From NCBI RefSeq assembly GCF_000219625.1, contig NC_018213.1, forward strand, positions 620,001 through 684,000: a stretch of DNA of 64,000 nucleotides, in the 5' to 3' direction. Of the stretch, positions 12,657 through 23,345 are shown one piece after another. Both the position numbers and the translations under genes were made by a program. The stretch is from Zymoseptoria tritici IPO323. Lineage: Eukaryota > Ascomycota > Dothideomycetes > Mycosphaerellales > Mycosphaerellaceae. Under the pieces are notes generated by a model. That model was not told the origin of the DNA, ran no database searches, and saw nothing but the letters and a program-made list of their open reading frames with translations. Numbering within the stretch: position 1 is the first letter of the stretch; each line of letters starts with the position of its first letter.

Positions 12657-13601
12657 TAGGCGTGTAAGCGTGTTGCCACTGTGTGTCGTAAGGTTCTATA
12701 GTTCCACAGTGTCACGTGAAATTCAGTAATCCTTATAATATGTATTTTCCTGTTAACATGTGTTTAGGAAAGCGCACTGCATTAACACAGTGGTAAGAGG
12801 CGACACTATGTTAACACAGAGCTAACACAGATTCTAATTCTAATACAGGTTCTGCCTTAGGCTTCAAGCAGATTGCGACGGCAGTAGAAGGCACTCGCTG
12901 CTAATAACACCTTATCCCTTACAACATAGCACATTTCAGACTTTACGATCGATAAGGTATAGGCAGGTGGACATGTTTTTTTGGTGCGCGTAAATGCTTT
13001 TTTGATTTAGTAACCCAGAAGGGCTCGATTAGCTATAGTACAAATCCAAGGGACACAAGCAGAACAATCTCCTCCCTAAACTCCGACTGTCTTACTAACA
13101 TACATACCTCGGACTAAAACGCAAAGTAGATAATAATAGCAACAGTAATAACATAAATAGGTAGTAAATAGGCAGGGGGGGGCATAGTGCATTTAGGGGG
13201 CGGAATGGCGTAGTTTAAGGACTAACGCTAATGACCTTTGATTGTCGTGCTGTTAGTAAGGGAGAGACACGGACGAGTAGTAGTAAAGTCGAAAGCAAGA
13301 AGTCGGTGTGCTGCAGGTTCGTAATGTTGCTGCTAGTATTGCTACTGCTAATCAGGTTCGTAATGTTGCTGTCTGCAGGTAAGGTGCTAAGGACGGAGCA
13401 CGGTAGTATTAGAACTAGGGATAAGGTGTTAAAGGTGTTGTTTGATGTAGTTTCGGGACTAACGCTCTAACCTATTGTCGTGCTAAGGTCGAAGCACGAA
13501 GTCGATAGAGGATAAGGTGTTAAAGGACATGCTAGTAACGGAGCATAGTATTGTTATGGTGTAATGGCGGTTGTGGTAATAAGGTAAGTTCGACTTAGCC
13601 T
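12657..13601. other. Left subterminal arm of the TIR transposon, no gene
   Basis: Contains CACTGTG, CACAGTG and several TTAACACAG/TAACACAG words between about 12675 and 12850, mirrored at the other end. The rest (12900-13600) has a run of G at 13171-13177 and a local repeat CAGGTTCGTAATGTTGCTG at 13314 and 13352. The 79-codon plus-strand open frame at 13231-13470 has no domain and is probably chance. Confidence 0.6.
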
Positions 13602-16051
13602 CTAAGCGAGGGTATCCTGCGACGCCTCTATGTCCTTATCGATATCCTTACTGTTGTTGTCCTCCTTATACTCCTCGTCTAACTCCTCCTCCTCGTCGTC
13701 TTTATCATTGTCTAAGATCTTAAGTGGCGCGAGGTACTAAGATGGGTCGAAGCGCTTAAGAGAGCTGTCGTTAAAGCGGCGGATGCTGTTACGCTGCTGC
13801 TAGTTGCGGTGCTAAGTAGAAGATGGGTTGCGGAATAGTGCGGAGGAGGGGTTGCGCTGCTGAAGGGAGCGGTTGCGCTGCTGAAGGGAGGCGTTGTTAA
13901 GGCGGCGAGCGAGGGCCTTCGATAGAGTGCCGGAGTTGTCGATGTAAGAGGGCCCTAGGCCTGCTCCGTCAAGGCCGTAATTACTACCGCCTGCTCCGTT
14001 AAAGCTGAAACTACTACTACTACTGCTAGTTCCAGGCTGACCAAGACTACCGAACGGGTCGTTCTTATCGAACTTAGGAGGGTCCGGCAGATTATCGACC
14101 TGCTTAGCACCCTTACTAGTGCGAGTGTGAGCTTGCGGAATGACAGTGCGCTTCTTCGCTGGCTTCGCAGCGACGGAGACGTAGGATGCCTTAGTAGCCT
14201 TAAAGTCGCGCTTCTTGGTAGCAGCGGCAACGCGGAACTTAGCACTTAGTTCTTGGAAGTCGCTCATGCTAATCTTATCGTGGTCCTTTAGCAAGGCGAG
14301 GTTGTCCCAAAAAGCCAGAATCTTGTCCTAGCAGTCCTTCGTCCCAGCGATCAGGTACTCGCGCACTTAAACACCTATGTTAACGTAGATAGCCTGAATA
14401 AACTACTTGCCAAGATCGGAGCTGCTATTAATGTTCAGATAGTCCTTTATAAAGTAGAAGCAGTAGAAGTAGTTCGTCTAGTTGAAAGTCGCAGCGAACT
14501 TCGTAGTGAATAACGCCGTCGAGATCTTAAGGAGGCTTGGGTCTTGCTTAACCAGGTCCTGCACTATGCGGACGATAAGCTTAAGCGACTTTGACTTGTA
14601 TAAGCGGCTGTTCTCCGAGATCTTGGTCTTTGCCGAATCCTAATTAGAGCTGTTAAGGTCGATGCGGTCGCCGTAGACGAAGTCGATGATGTCCTGGGTG
14701 TTAAGGTACGTGTGAACGAGAAAGTAGTTCTAGCGGATGGCGCGATCGAGCTTCGAATGAAACGACTTGCGCTCCTCGGGTATTAATAGCGGCTTGTTCG
14801 ACGCCTTAATCTTGGTGCTGCGTAGGAGTTAAGCACCGGCCTTAAGCTTCTCTCTTAACTCTATACGAAGCTCGGGAGTGATAATAAAACCATCCGAGGT
14901 AATGCTAGGCGTGCCAGGCGTGCTAGGGCTGTTAAGACTACTACTACCAGGAGCGGCAGTAGTACTACTAGTACCTATAGCGCTGCTAGTAGGAAGAGCA
15001 GTGCGCTATAGGGTAGTAAGAGATCCAGATCCAGATCTAGGTTGAGGTTGCTAAAGGGTGAGTGCTAATAGTGTCCTACGCTTCTGCGTCTTCTGTAGCT
15101 AAGGCGAGAACGGCTGAGATGTTCTACGCGGCGGCGGCTGCTGCTGTTGCTGCTGCTGCTTGGACGGCGTGAATTGCATAGACGCTAAGCGCTTGTTGCC
15201 GGACAGTGTGGGAAATTGCGGACGGTATAACTGCGAAGGTGTCCGGAATTGACCTTCACCTTAACCTTAACCTTAACCTTAACCTGGCTGTTACTAGTAT
15301 CCGTACTGTGCCTCGTTAGCGTTGCCGTAGAAGGTCGTGCCGGGTGGCGCGAAACCAAGAGGCCGACTAGACTGCTCGTACGTAGGCTAGAACGTAGGCT
15401 GTCCTTAGAAGCCACGAGGTAGCTAGTAGCTAGTCTGCTGCTGTTAGTTGTAGTAGGGTCCCTAATTCGATCCTTGCAGTGCTAGGTCGAGGTATAAGCT
15501 AAAGCTAGTGTCCTGCTGTCTAGTCGGGTCCTAGAAGATCTCCTCCTCCTCCTCCTCCTTATATTCAGGCTCTCCGCCGGGCTAAGTTGACTAAGTCTAA
15601 GCCGATTAAGTCTAAGCTAACTGAGGGAAGTTAATTTAAGGGAGGTTTTGCTAAGGTAGGTTTTGCTAAGGCGGGTTTTGCTAAAGTAGGGTTTGCTAAG
15701 GGAGGTTCGACTAAGGGAGGTTCGACTAAGGCTAGTTCGACTAAGGCTAGTTGGGCTAAGGCTGCTTAGGCTGATTCTGCTAACTAAATAGCTGGAATGC
15801 AGGAGTCTCGCTACCGCCTGGAGCGCTACCTCTGCCGATGCTGGATGTGCGAGTAACGCGGGCTAGAGTGCTAGTATTGTTGCCGCGACCAGCTCCACGC
15901 TTGATAGTGCTACTACACGCTTAAGAGGTGCTTGTCCCGGAGGAGCTGTCTGCTTAGCTTGCTTAGGTTGCTTGGTGCGCTTACCGCCGCGCTTGCCTTG
16001 CTAGTTGTCGTCGGGTGGCAATTGCTCGGGCTGGTTCTCGTAGGATTGCAT
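13602..16051 (-). pseudogene. Unrecognised low-complexity ORF of the TIR transposon
   Basis: Divergent from the transposase. The likely start is ATG at 16051 (MQSYENQPEQLPP) and the stop is TAG at 13602-13604. The frame shifts at least once near 15900. Order along the protein: basic Lys/Gln-rich N-terminus; tandem Gln-Pro-Ser-Asn pentapeptides (15641-15775); Gly-Gln dipeptides whose Gln codons are now TAA (15256-15290); poly-Gln and Pro (about 15125-15165); a Ser/Thr-rich stretch; a more globular middle (14300-14880, ending in a long charged region); and a Gln/Asn/Ser-rich, then very acidic, C-terminus. I do not recognise it. It could be a DNA-binding accessory protein like TnpA of CACTA elements, but that is inference from position only. 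Confidence 0.5.
15641..15775 (-). repeat. 15-bp coding tandem repeat
   Basis: About eight 15-base units of the form (T/G)GCTAAGG-G-GGTT(T/C) inside the minus-strand ORF, coding for a pentapeptide with Gln (now often a stop), Ser/Asn, Leu and Pro. Confidence 0.65.
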
Positions 16052-16740
16052 CGTAATGCGGTGTGATCGGTATAATCGGTGAGATCGAGGAATTAGAAAG
16101 GGTGGATTGATTAAAGTGCGTCGATTAGTTCGAAATCGAAGCGGAGGCGCTGGTGCGCTGTGGGGGTGCGAATTTTAAGAGTGACGGGGGAGGTGTGTGT
16201 CGGATTGAGAGAAGAAGGGCGCACGGCGTAGTTTTATAACAGATTTGCAGCGTTTGCCCGCCAATCACTTGTTCTAGAATGCGGCAGGCGGCAGATGCAA
16301 GTTTTTCACTGCGGGCAAAGAGCGGTGCAGTTTGCTCGGTATTGCTTGCGCGGTGTTGTCTCGAATTCGCTTACTTGGCGCTTGTTCTAGAAGTAGCAGG
16401 CACACAAGTTTTCCGTGGGATAATGCGATGCAAGATGCGATTTGTCTCTGTTGCGTGCGCGTTTGGTTTGTAATATGTCGAAGTTGCACGAAGCTGCAGG
16501 AGATTAAAGTAAAGTCGGTAGCCGTCTTGGCACACGCGCTTGTCCGAACAGGGAAGTCTTTATGAGCGCCTGCGATGCGAGGTGCCTGCTAGATCGCTCG
16601 AGTCGAGATCTTCTCTGACCTTACGCACTTTACTTTACTTTACCTTACTTTATTATCCTCCTTACTACTACCGTTACTATTATCGCTATTACTTTGTTTA
16701 GTCCACCGCATATAGCCAACTCACTGCTTAACTTACTAAC
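16052..16740. promoter_or_regulatory. Divergent intergenic region of the TIR transposon
   Basis: A 689-base gap between the two divergent start codons, so it should hold both promoters. It retains more CA/TG than the coding parts. A duplicated segment is visible: GTTCTAGAA with following GCGGCAGGC at 16271 and GTTCTAGAA with AGCAGGC at 16383. A pyrimidine/ACTTT-rich tract (16625-16690) lies just upstream of the transposase start. Short overlapping frames at 16274-16565 look spurious. Confidence 0.45.
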
Positions 16741-16880
16741 ATGCTAAGACGCTCTCGGATCGTTACCGTTGCGAGGCGAGCTCCTAGGGAACGTGTAACT
16801 TAGGCGGTCGAGCAGGTGGAGGAGAAGGAGGAGGGCAGCAAGGATAAGACTGGAGACACCCTTATGTCAGAAGATAATTA

Positions 16881-17010
16881 AGAGCCTGGCTTTATCGACA
16901 CTGGCTTTATCGACACCGGCTTCGATAACACTGGCTTTATCGACACCGGCTTCGATAACACCGACTTCGATGACACCGGCTTCGAGGATGTCTTCGAGGA
17001 TAGCTTCGAT
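16881..17010 (+). repeat. 15-bp repeat coding TGF(I/D)(D/N) pentapeptides
   Basis: About eight 15-base units (CTGGCTTTATCGACA and variants) encode consecutive Thr-Gly-Phe-Ile-Asp or Thr-Gly-Phe-Asp-Asn blocks in the acidic N-terminus of the transposase. Confidence 0.8.
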
Positions 17011-19670
17011 AAAGGAGATAGACTACTAGCATTCGAGGTGTTCGACAATGACGATTTGCACAATGCCGGAGAGGACGACGATCGTCGTAACTGCATTAAT
17101 CTCGACTAACTTATCTACCGCATGGACCTCTTTAATGCAGATGTTACAGCACTGCTAATAAACCTCGACCTGCAAGAGATTTAGCAAGCCGATTAATACG
17201 GCGACGAGACTCTTACTGCACTAATCGACCCTGCTCTCTTTAGCATCCCTACAACAACCTTCACTAACGCCGACGCCGACCCTGAGACTGGCAATGTCGA
17301 TCTTCCCTCCGAGCAAGCTTTCTAGAGTAAGGATAAGTCCGAGCTAATACCTAATCGTCGCTCGCATAACATAGATCCTTTACTATTCGCACTAGCCTTT
17401 AGTCTTTGGTATGATAAAGCTAGCATATTTCGCACCTAGTACGTCAGTCTGCTTAAGATTCTGCGCATGCCCGAGCTTGCAACAGATGTTTACAACCTGC
17501 CGGCCTGTGTCTCTACCCTAAAGAAGCAGACTGCAGCACTCTTGCCGCTCCTCGCTATGCAAAAGCGTGCAATCCCTCTGCAAAGCGCAAAGCAGTCTCG
17601 CAACAAGACCGAGGAAGATCTAATCTTCTTTAATCTAATCGATCTCTTTACTAAGTTTCTGGCGTCGAACATTACTAAGACTATGCATCTGAAGATGGGC
17701 AAGTTCTACAATGCACACTAACAGGACGAGCTGTACAAGTCGCAGTCTTGGACATCCTCTATTCGATTAACCTCCGGTGACTTCGCTTACTTCTACCAAG
17801 GAGAGCCGATCTTCCCAAGCGATGTCGTAACATTCCGGTGCTAGGATCTAACGTGCACAGCTTGTTCGAACAGGAGTCGTTTTAGCTATCTCGGTCGAGT
17901 CCTTAGTGTTAGACGAGATTTCCGCAGCGTTAGCACCGCCCGTAGGTACGTTGTAGTAAAGTTGCAAGAGCTGCTTAGTACTTAGCAGCTTCGTGGCTAC
18001 GCCGATGCGTTCGATCCTCTACTTAACGAGAATGAACGTGTCCTGTCGTAGAACAACGTCTCGTACTGCAGAGAGAGCAGCATTAGTTAGTGCATCGCGG
18101 ACATCGTCCTTAACTACACCTTCCAAAACGACCAGATCTCGCCTAGGTTACTACCCGCAGTGCCGCCACCTGCAATCCTTATTCGACGTATCGTCGACTT
18201 TACATCTATACCGCCAGCTGTTACGCCTCTCTGCCTTAACTATCCGATTCGAGGCGAACTTAAGATCTAGACCTTTGGTCGAGCGCATCTTAAGAACTTT
18301 GATCGGACCCGCAAGACGACTGGACCCGTAAAGACACTCTCGATTCTACTCCTTACCTTTATCGACGGTTTCGGCTTGTATCGCAATGCATACCGCACAC
18401 TAATAGGCTTTTACTTTATCTTCGCGGGCCTGCCTTTCCACGAACGCGCACGCCGCGCTAACGTCCTGCTGTTCATAATCGGTCCACATAGCAGCAACTT
18501 CTCCGATGTCCTTATAGCAATTAAATGCCTCGCAGCTCTCGAGCGTAGTATTAAAGTCTAGCTTCCCGGAGTCGATAGTACAGTCCTGCTCGTCGCCTAC
18601 ACGCTCGCTTTTATCAGTGACATGCTACAACAACAGAAGAATGCCGGCATAAAGACTTAGCGGGCGCTGCTTAGTTGCCGCATGTGCTTTATCGACAGCG
18701 AGCAGCGTAGCAAACTCGGCTACGATACCTTCCTCGACGGCCGATACTACTATACTATTATGGCGATGCGAGAGGATCTTAATGCTCTGCTATCGAACCG
18801 CGAGCGTGAACAATACGGCACCGAATGGGGTATAGATCCGGATCTATCGTTAATAACATTGCACGCGCTGTCGCCAGCCTCCGATATTATCTAGTCCAAA
18901 CTAGGGGATCCTGCCTACTCTGAATACTAAGGACTGTCGAACATGCTGCACAACCTTCTTCTTAAATCGATCCTTACGCCTAGCGCAATAAAGGAATATG
19001 CGGCCCTCCTTTGCTCGTTCCTATTCCCGCCGAGCTGGCTACGAGTACAAGGTCCGCTGCACTACCTTAAAAGCTACAGCCTGTCCGAACACGCTCGCTG
19101 GTCTATTGTCGTGCCGCTCTTACTCCGCTGCTAGCTCCGAGAGAAGCACATCCGCAAGCACTTGCTCGCTGTGTTAAAGGCACTAGCTAACGCGATCGCC
19201 AATCCCACAGAGTACATTATTGCTTAGTTTGCGGCCGCTGCGCGAAGCAACTCCGTGCTAATAAGCAGTACTGTTAGCCTAAAAGACAGGCATAAAATGG
19301 CGGACATCGTCTATAGCTACTGCTCGCAGCTCTAACAACTCCTCTCTGCCCTCGCACAATCGATGGCAGCAGACAAGCGACGCAACAGACGCGCTAGCTC
19401 TGTTGCTGGCTCTGCTGCCGGTGAATCCGCCGCTAGTTCTGCCGCGCCTTCGCGAGCAGGATCGGTCGGTCTATCTGAAGTCGGCTCCTAGGTGTCGCAG
19501 GTATCGCAGGCAGGCAGTAGTAGTGCAAACGAGCAAGGCAAGAAGGCTGCTGCGTACGAGAGCCACATAAAGAAGCCAAACATGCATGTCGCTATCCACT
19601 ACGCTGCTACAGCTGATAAATATAGACTGCCGGTTAATGTAAATGTCCTAGTAGGGGAGGACAAGCATCA

Positions 19671-19726
19671 GTAAGTGCGAGCTGTCGATAAAGCAAGCGA
19701 TTACAACTGACTAGCGTGTCGCGCAG
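19671..19726 (+). other. Predicted spliceosomal intron in the transposase gene
   Basis: GTAAGTGCGA donor, CTGAC-type branch site at 19707 and GCGCAG acceptor. Removing the 56 bases joins EDKHQ to FFKKV in one frame, which then stays coherent for a further 1 kb. Confidence 0.75.
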
Positions 19727-20807
19727 ATTCTTTAAGAAGGTAATTTACACTACGAACTACCGCAACCCCGAGAAAGACCTCTTGTCGAAGGAAAACAGGC
19801 GTTAAACGCTCCGCCTTATCCTTGCCGACGCATTTGAGCACATGGATCCAGCTATAACCAGACTCGTTAAGGACTTGTACACTATATGCCCACAGCTGTT
19901 CGGCAGCGTTCTGCCTCGATCCGAGCAGATAGCGCTCGATGGCAGTCTCGAAGATGACGATAATAAAGACGACTCGGACGTCCTTCCAGATAGAATCCAC
20001 ATTAATCCCGCCGTTACTAGTTGTATCCAAGCGAAGTTCGTCTATTCCGAATACAACCTGCCGACTAAGGCTAACGAGCTGCGGCAAGCACAGCATATCC
20101 ATTTTAGCAGAGCGCTATCCGCATCGTATAGCCGCGACTACAGCATGCCCAACATTATCGTCTTTACCGGTTTATTCGTATAGTGCAAGAAGTTCAGCTT
20201 CTACGACACCTCTTAACAACGCCGGCTAACCTTTAAGATAGGCGACTTTATTAAGCAGGCCGTGGGTACAGTAAGCAGCGCTACCCGCATTATGCGCATC
20301 GATCAGATCTTCGTCCACTCGTTCTAGCAGCAGCGTCGCTTGTTTATCAAGGCGACTCTTCTCGACACTGATGCATCCACGCCGTCAGATCCAGTCCTCG
20401 GTCCTAGCTTCACCCGTCTCCGCTCTGTAGTTACAGACACTTATATTATCGGCCTCCTATCCCTGGACAGCGAGCATCTCTATGTCGTTCCGGTTGCTGT
20501 TCGCGACAACACGCTTTAGCTTACTGACGTCCTATCTTAGGCGGAGGACTTTCTGTAGGCACAGTACACGGTCGCATGGCTTTAATTAAGGTACCTTGTG
20601 GAATTCGTCCGAGGAAATTAGTCAAAACTGACACTCTCTAGGGTGCGCGATAGTGCTGCTATCTCGATGCATTTGCGGTATGTGCTATCTAAGAACCTAA
20701 AGTCTGCTATTGCTAACGTACAGTATCTATAACAGGCATCGATAGCGACTAGTCCTCTACGCTCGAAGGCAAGTCTCCCGCAATGCTTATTCTCCGTGCA
20801 TAGCTAA

Positions 20808-21677
20808 TTTACTATGCAGTGTTCTGACCCTTCTATCTTCTCTTGTTCTCGGCCGCCTCTACCTATCCTACAACCGAACCTCTATAAAGCGATTAAGTCT
20901 ACCTATTATGCGACCTTCCAAAATGCGACCGAGCCCTTCTAACCGAGCCCTTCCGACCGAGCCCTTTAACCTGCGAACATTAACCTGCGACTATTATCCT
21001 GCGACCGACTCTTGCGACCGACTCTTGCGACCGACTCTTGCATATAACACAAAACTGACACGCGCGCTCGGTCTTGCCAAAATGTGTAGGAGGGTAGATG
21101 GCTAAAGCTGTGGATGTCTACTAGCCTTATGTTGGTAGATGTTCGAGGGTCTCGTCGGCTCATCGCTAGTCGGCCTTTGACTGTGTGGTTGAGGATGTGG
21201 ACGTGCCCGAGGGTCTAGTAGATAAGGGCGTGGGAATAGCATAAAAACTCTGCACTTAGTACCGTGAGGGGAAGCTATAAGGTGATTAAGGGGAAGATAG
21301 CGTGCTCGACTAAAGCACGTAAGGTTCTGCGGAGGCCGATAGCATAGCAGCTAGACAGACTCTAATATTAAACTTAATTTACGAGGCATAACAATTGTGC
21401 AGGTGCGAGCAGTGTATAGTGCGTGTTAGTAGGTCGAAGGTGTGTTTAGGAAGTGATGTGTAACGACACAGCTAGTTTAGTGTTAACACAGATTTTTAGC
21501 GCGACACAGGCTTAATACAGTAACTGGCGCGACACAAGTTTCTTACAACACTGTGTTAACACAGATCTTTCGAGCAACACATGTTTACGCTAACACTATG
21601 TGAACTTGAACTAAACGTTTAACACATGTTCAAAGCGCACACTGTGGAATTACAACGTCGACACAGCCTTTGGCCCG
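20808..21677. other. Right subterminal arm of the TIR transposon
   Basis: No gene. 20920-21043 holds short tandem repeats of CCGAGCCCTTC and GCGACCGACTCTT. 21465-21665 is dense with ACACAG, TTAACACAG, CACTGTG and ACACATGTT words, matching those in the left arm. They are candidate transposase-binding sites. Confidence 0.6.
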
Positions 21678-21695
21678 CTGCGGACTCCGGTAAGG
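21678..21695 (-). repeat. Right terminal inverted repeat
   Basis: Inverse complement of 12639-12656, followed by target TA (21696-21697). Confidence 0.9.
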
Positions 21696-21697
21696 TA

Positions 21698-23345
21698 GGG
21701 TAGCTTTAAGCAGAGGAATAGATATCGACCTTTATACTTTAAGGTTAACGCTAGATCGAATCGATGCTAGCGTATATTAAGTCGATAGGCTAGGTCGACT
21801 CGATATACGCTAATATCGACGTTAGTAGGGTAGAAGAATATCTAGGAACGAAAAACGCTACTTATTATTAAGATTTGCACTAGGCCAAATCGATAGGTAT
21901 ATAGACTAGGTCGATTAGTTAGGTCGACTCGATATATATATACATCGACATAAGTAGGGTATAGATAGTGCAAGGGACGAAGGTCGACCTCTGTATATTA
22001 AGCTTTGCGCTAGACCAAATCGATAGGTGTCTGGACTAGATCGACCTGCCTAATCGACTCGGTCTAGACATGCATCGATTAGTAAGCATAAAGTTCTATA
22101 CTAAAAATAGATAGTACCTATTATTTCCTAATAACCTTTACCTAACATGTCGATATATACCTATATCGAGTCGGCCTGCCTAATCGACTCGGTCTAGACA
22201 TGCATCGATTAGTAAGCGTAAAGTTCTATACTAAAAATAGATAGTACCTATTATTTCCTAATAACCTTTACCTAACATGTCGATATATACCTATATCGAG
22301 TCGACCTGCCTAATCGACTCGGTCTAGATATGCATCGATTAGTAAGCGTAAAATCCTATACTAAAAATAGATACTACCTATTATTTCCTAGTAACGTCTA
22401 TTTAATATGTCGATATATACCTATATCGAGTCGACCTGCCTAATCGACTTAGTCTAGACATGTATCGATTAGTAAGCGTAAGGTTCTATACTAAATATAG
22501 ACATTACCCTTTATTTCCTAATAACCTTTACCTAATATGTCGATATATACCTATATCGAGTCGACCTAGCCTATCGACTCGGTATACCTATATATCGACT
22601 CGTTAAAGAGACATACTATTAGCAGGCACAAAATTTACCCCTTATTTATTAAGACCCCCTCCTTTAACATCGATGTCTATCCCTATTAAGTCGATAGGCT
22701 AGGTCGACTCGGTATACCTATATATCGAGTTGTTAAAGAAACATTCTGTTAGTAGGTATAAAATCTACCCCTTATTTCTTAACACCTTCCTATCTAACGT
22801 CGATGTCTATCCCTATCGAGTTGACCTAGCCTATCGACTCGGTATACCTATATATCGACTTGTTATAGAGACATTCTATTAGTAGGCGCAAAATATACTC
22901 CTATATTTTAACGTAATCTCTAGGTTTCGGTTAGATACTAAATAAGACATTCCGCCTTCTATATATCTTCTCCTAACATATCGATACATATGTCCTCCGG
23001 CTCGACCTAGTAGGTCGACTCGATTAGTCTATACATCGAATTGTACAGGTCTACTTTCGGTGTTTGTACCTTTTCTTAACTCTAGTAGCAAAACCTGCAC
23101 CTTGTGGAAATTAGCTATAGCGTGTCGTCGATTATACCCTCCGAGTCGATCTCGAAGGTCGACTCGATAGGTTTGTACATCGAACTGTCCCGGCGAAGAT
23201 TCAAAAATCGTGTTTTGTCGGCAGTTCCGAGCAAAATTAAGTCTCGCATCGCTTTTCGCAAAGAAGCTATGCCCCTTCCGAGTCGACCTATAAGATCGAC
23301 TCGATACATACGGACATCGAATAGTACAGAGGACAGTTGGAAGAT
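21698..23345. repeat. 129-bp palindromic satellite, right block
   Basis: About twelve units with 129-130-base spacing (landmarks near 21758, 21888, 22018, 22147 and 22277). The unit at 21762-21820 is a 59-base near-palindrome whose mismatches are only C/T and G/A. Towards 23345 the units become more diverged and keep CA/TG dinucleotides (for example 23140-23175 and 23280-23325), so the array edge decays gradually. Confidence 0.9.

Larger units (their letters stand above)
16741..20807 (+). pseudogene. Tnp2-like transposase of the TIR transposon
   Basis: A long frame starts at ATG 16741 and stays in one phase to 19670. A 56-bp intron (19671-19726, GTAAGT...CAG) shifts the phase, and the frame continues to about 20807. 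Landmarks fit a Tnp2/Plavaka/KDZ RNase-H-fold transposase: FIDGFGLYRN at about 18357 (first Asp), RRANVLLFIIGPHSSNF near 18453, AFISDMLQQQKNAGIK near 18610 (second Asp), CRMC at 18676, a D..YSEY..LSNMLHNLLL region near 18910-18960, and LRVQGPLHYLKSYSLSEHARW near 19042. The N-terminus has pentapeptide repeats. Over a dozen in-frame TAG/TAA stops make it non-functional. The family name is tentative; a transposase is well supported by TIRs plus these motifs. Confidence 0.7.
12639..21695 (+). mobile_element. 9-kb TIR DNA transposon, Tnp2/CACTA-like, RIP-inactivated
   Basis: A 9057-bp element bounded by perfect 18-bp inverted repeats CCTTACCGGAGTCCGCAG and flanked by TA on both sides. Removing the element and one TA recreates a normal satellite junction (CATAAGTAGGGTA). 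It holds two divergent coding regions: a minus-strand low-complexity ORF (13602-16051) and a plus-strand transposase gene (16741-20807). Subterminal regions are rich in short ACACAG/CTGTG words, a usual sign of transposase-binding arrays. The transposase fold (see its entry) suggests the EnSpm/CACTA-Plavaka-KDZ group; which branch is uncertain. Confidence 0.82.

Noticed and set aside
15256..15284. Telomere-like CCTTAA repeats
   Set aside because: The unit is CCTTAA, not CCCTAA, and it lies inside the minus-strand ORF where the other frame reads Gly-Gln repeats with CAA changed to TAA. It is coding repeat, not an interstitial telomere.
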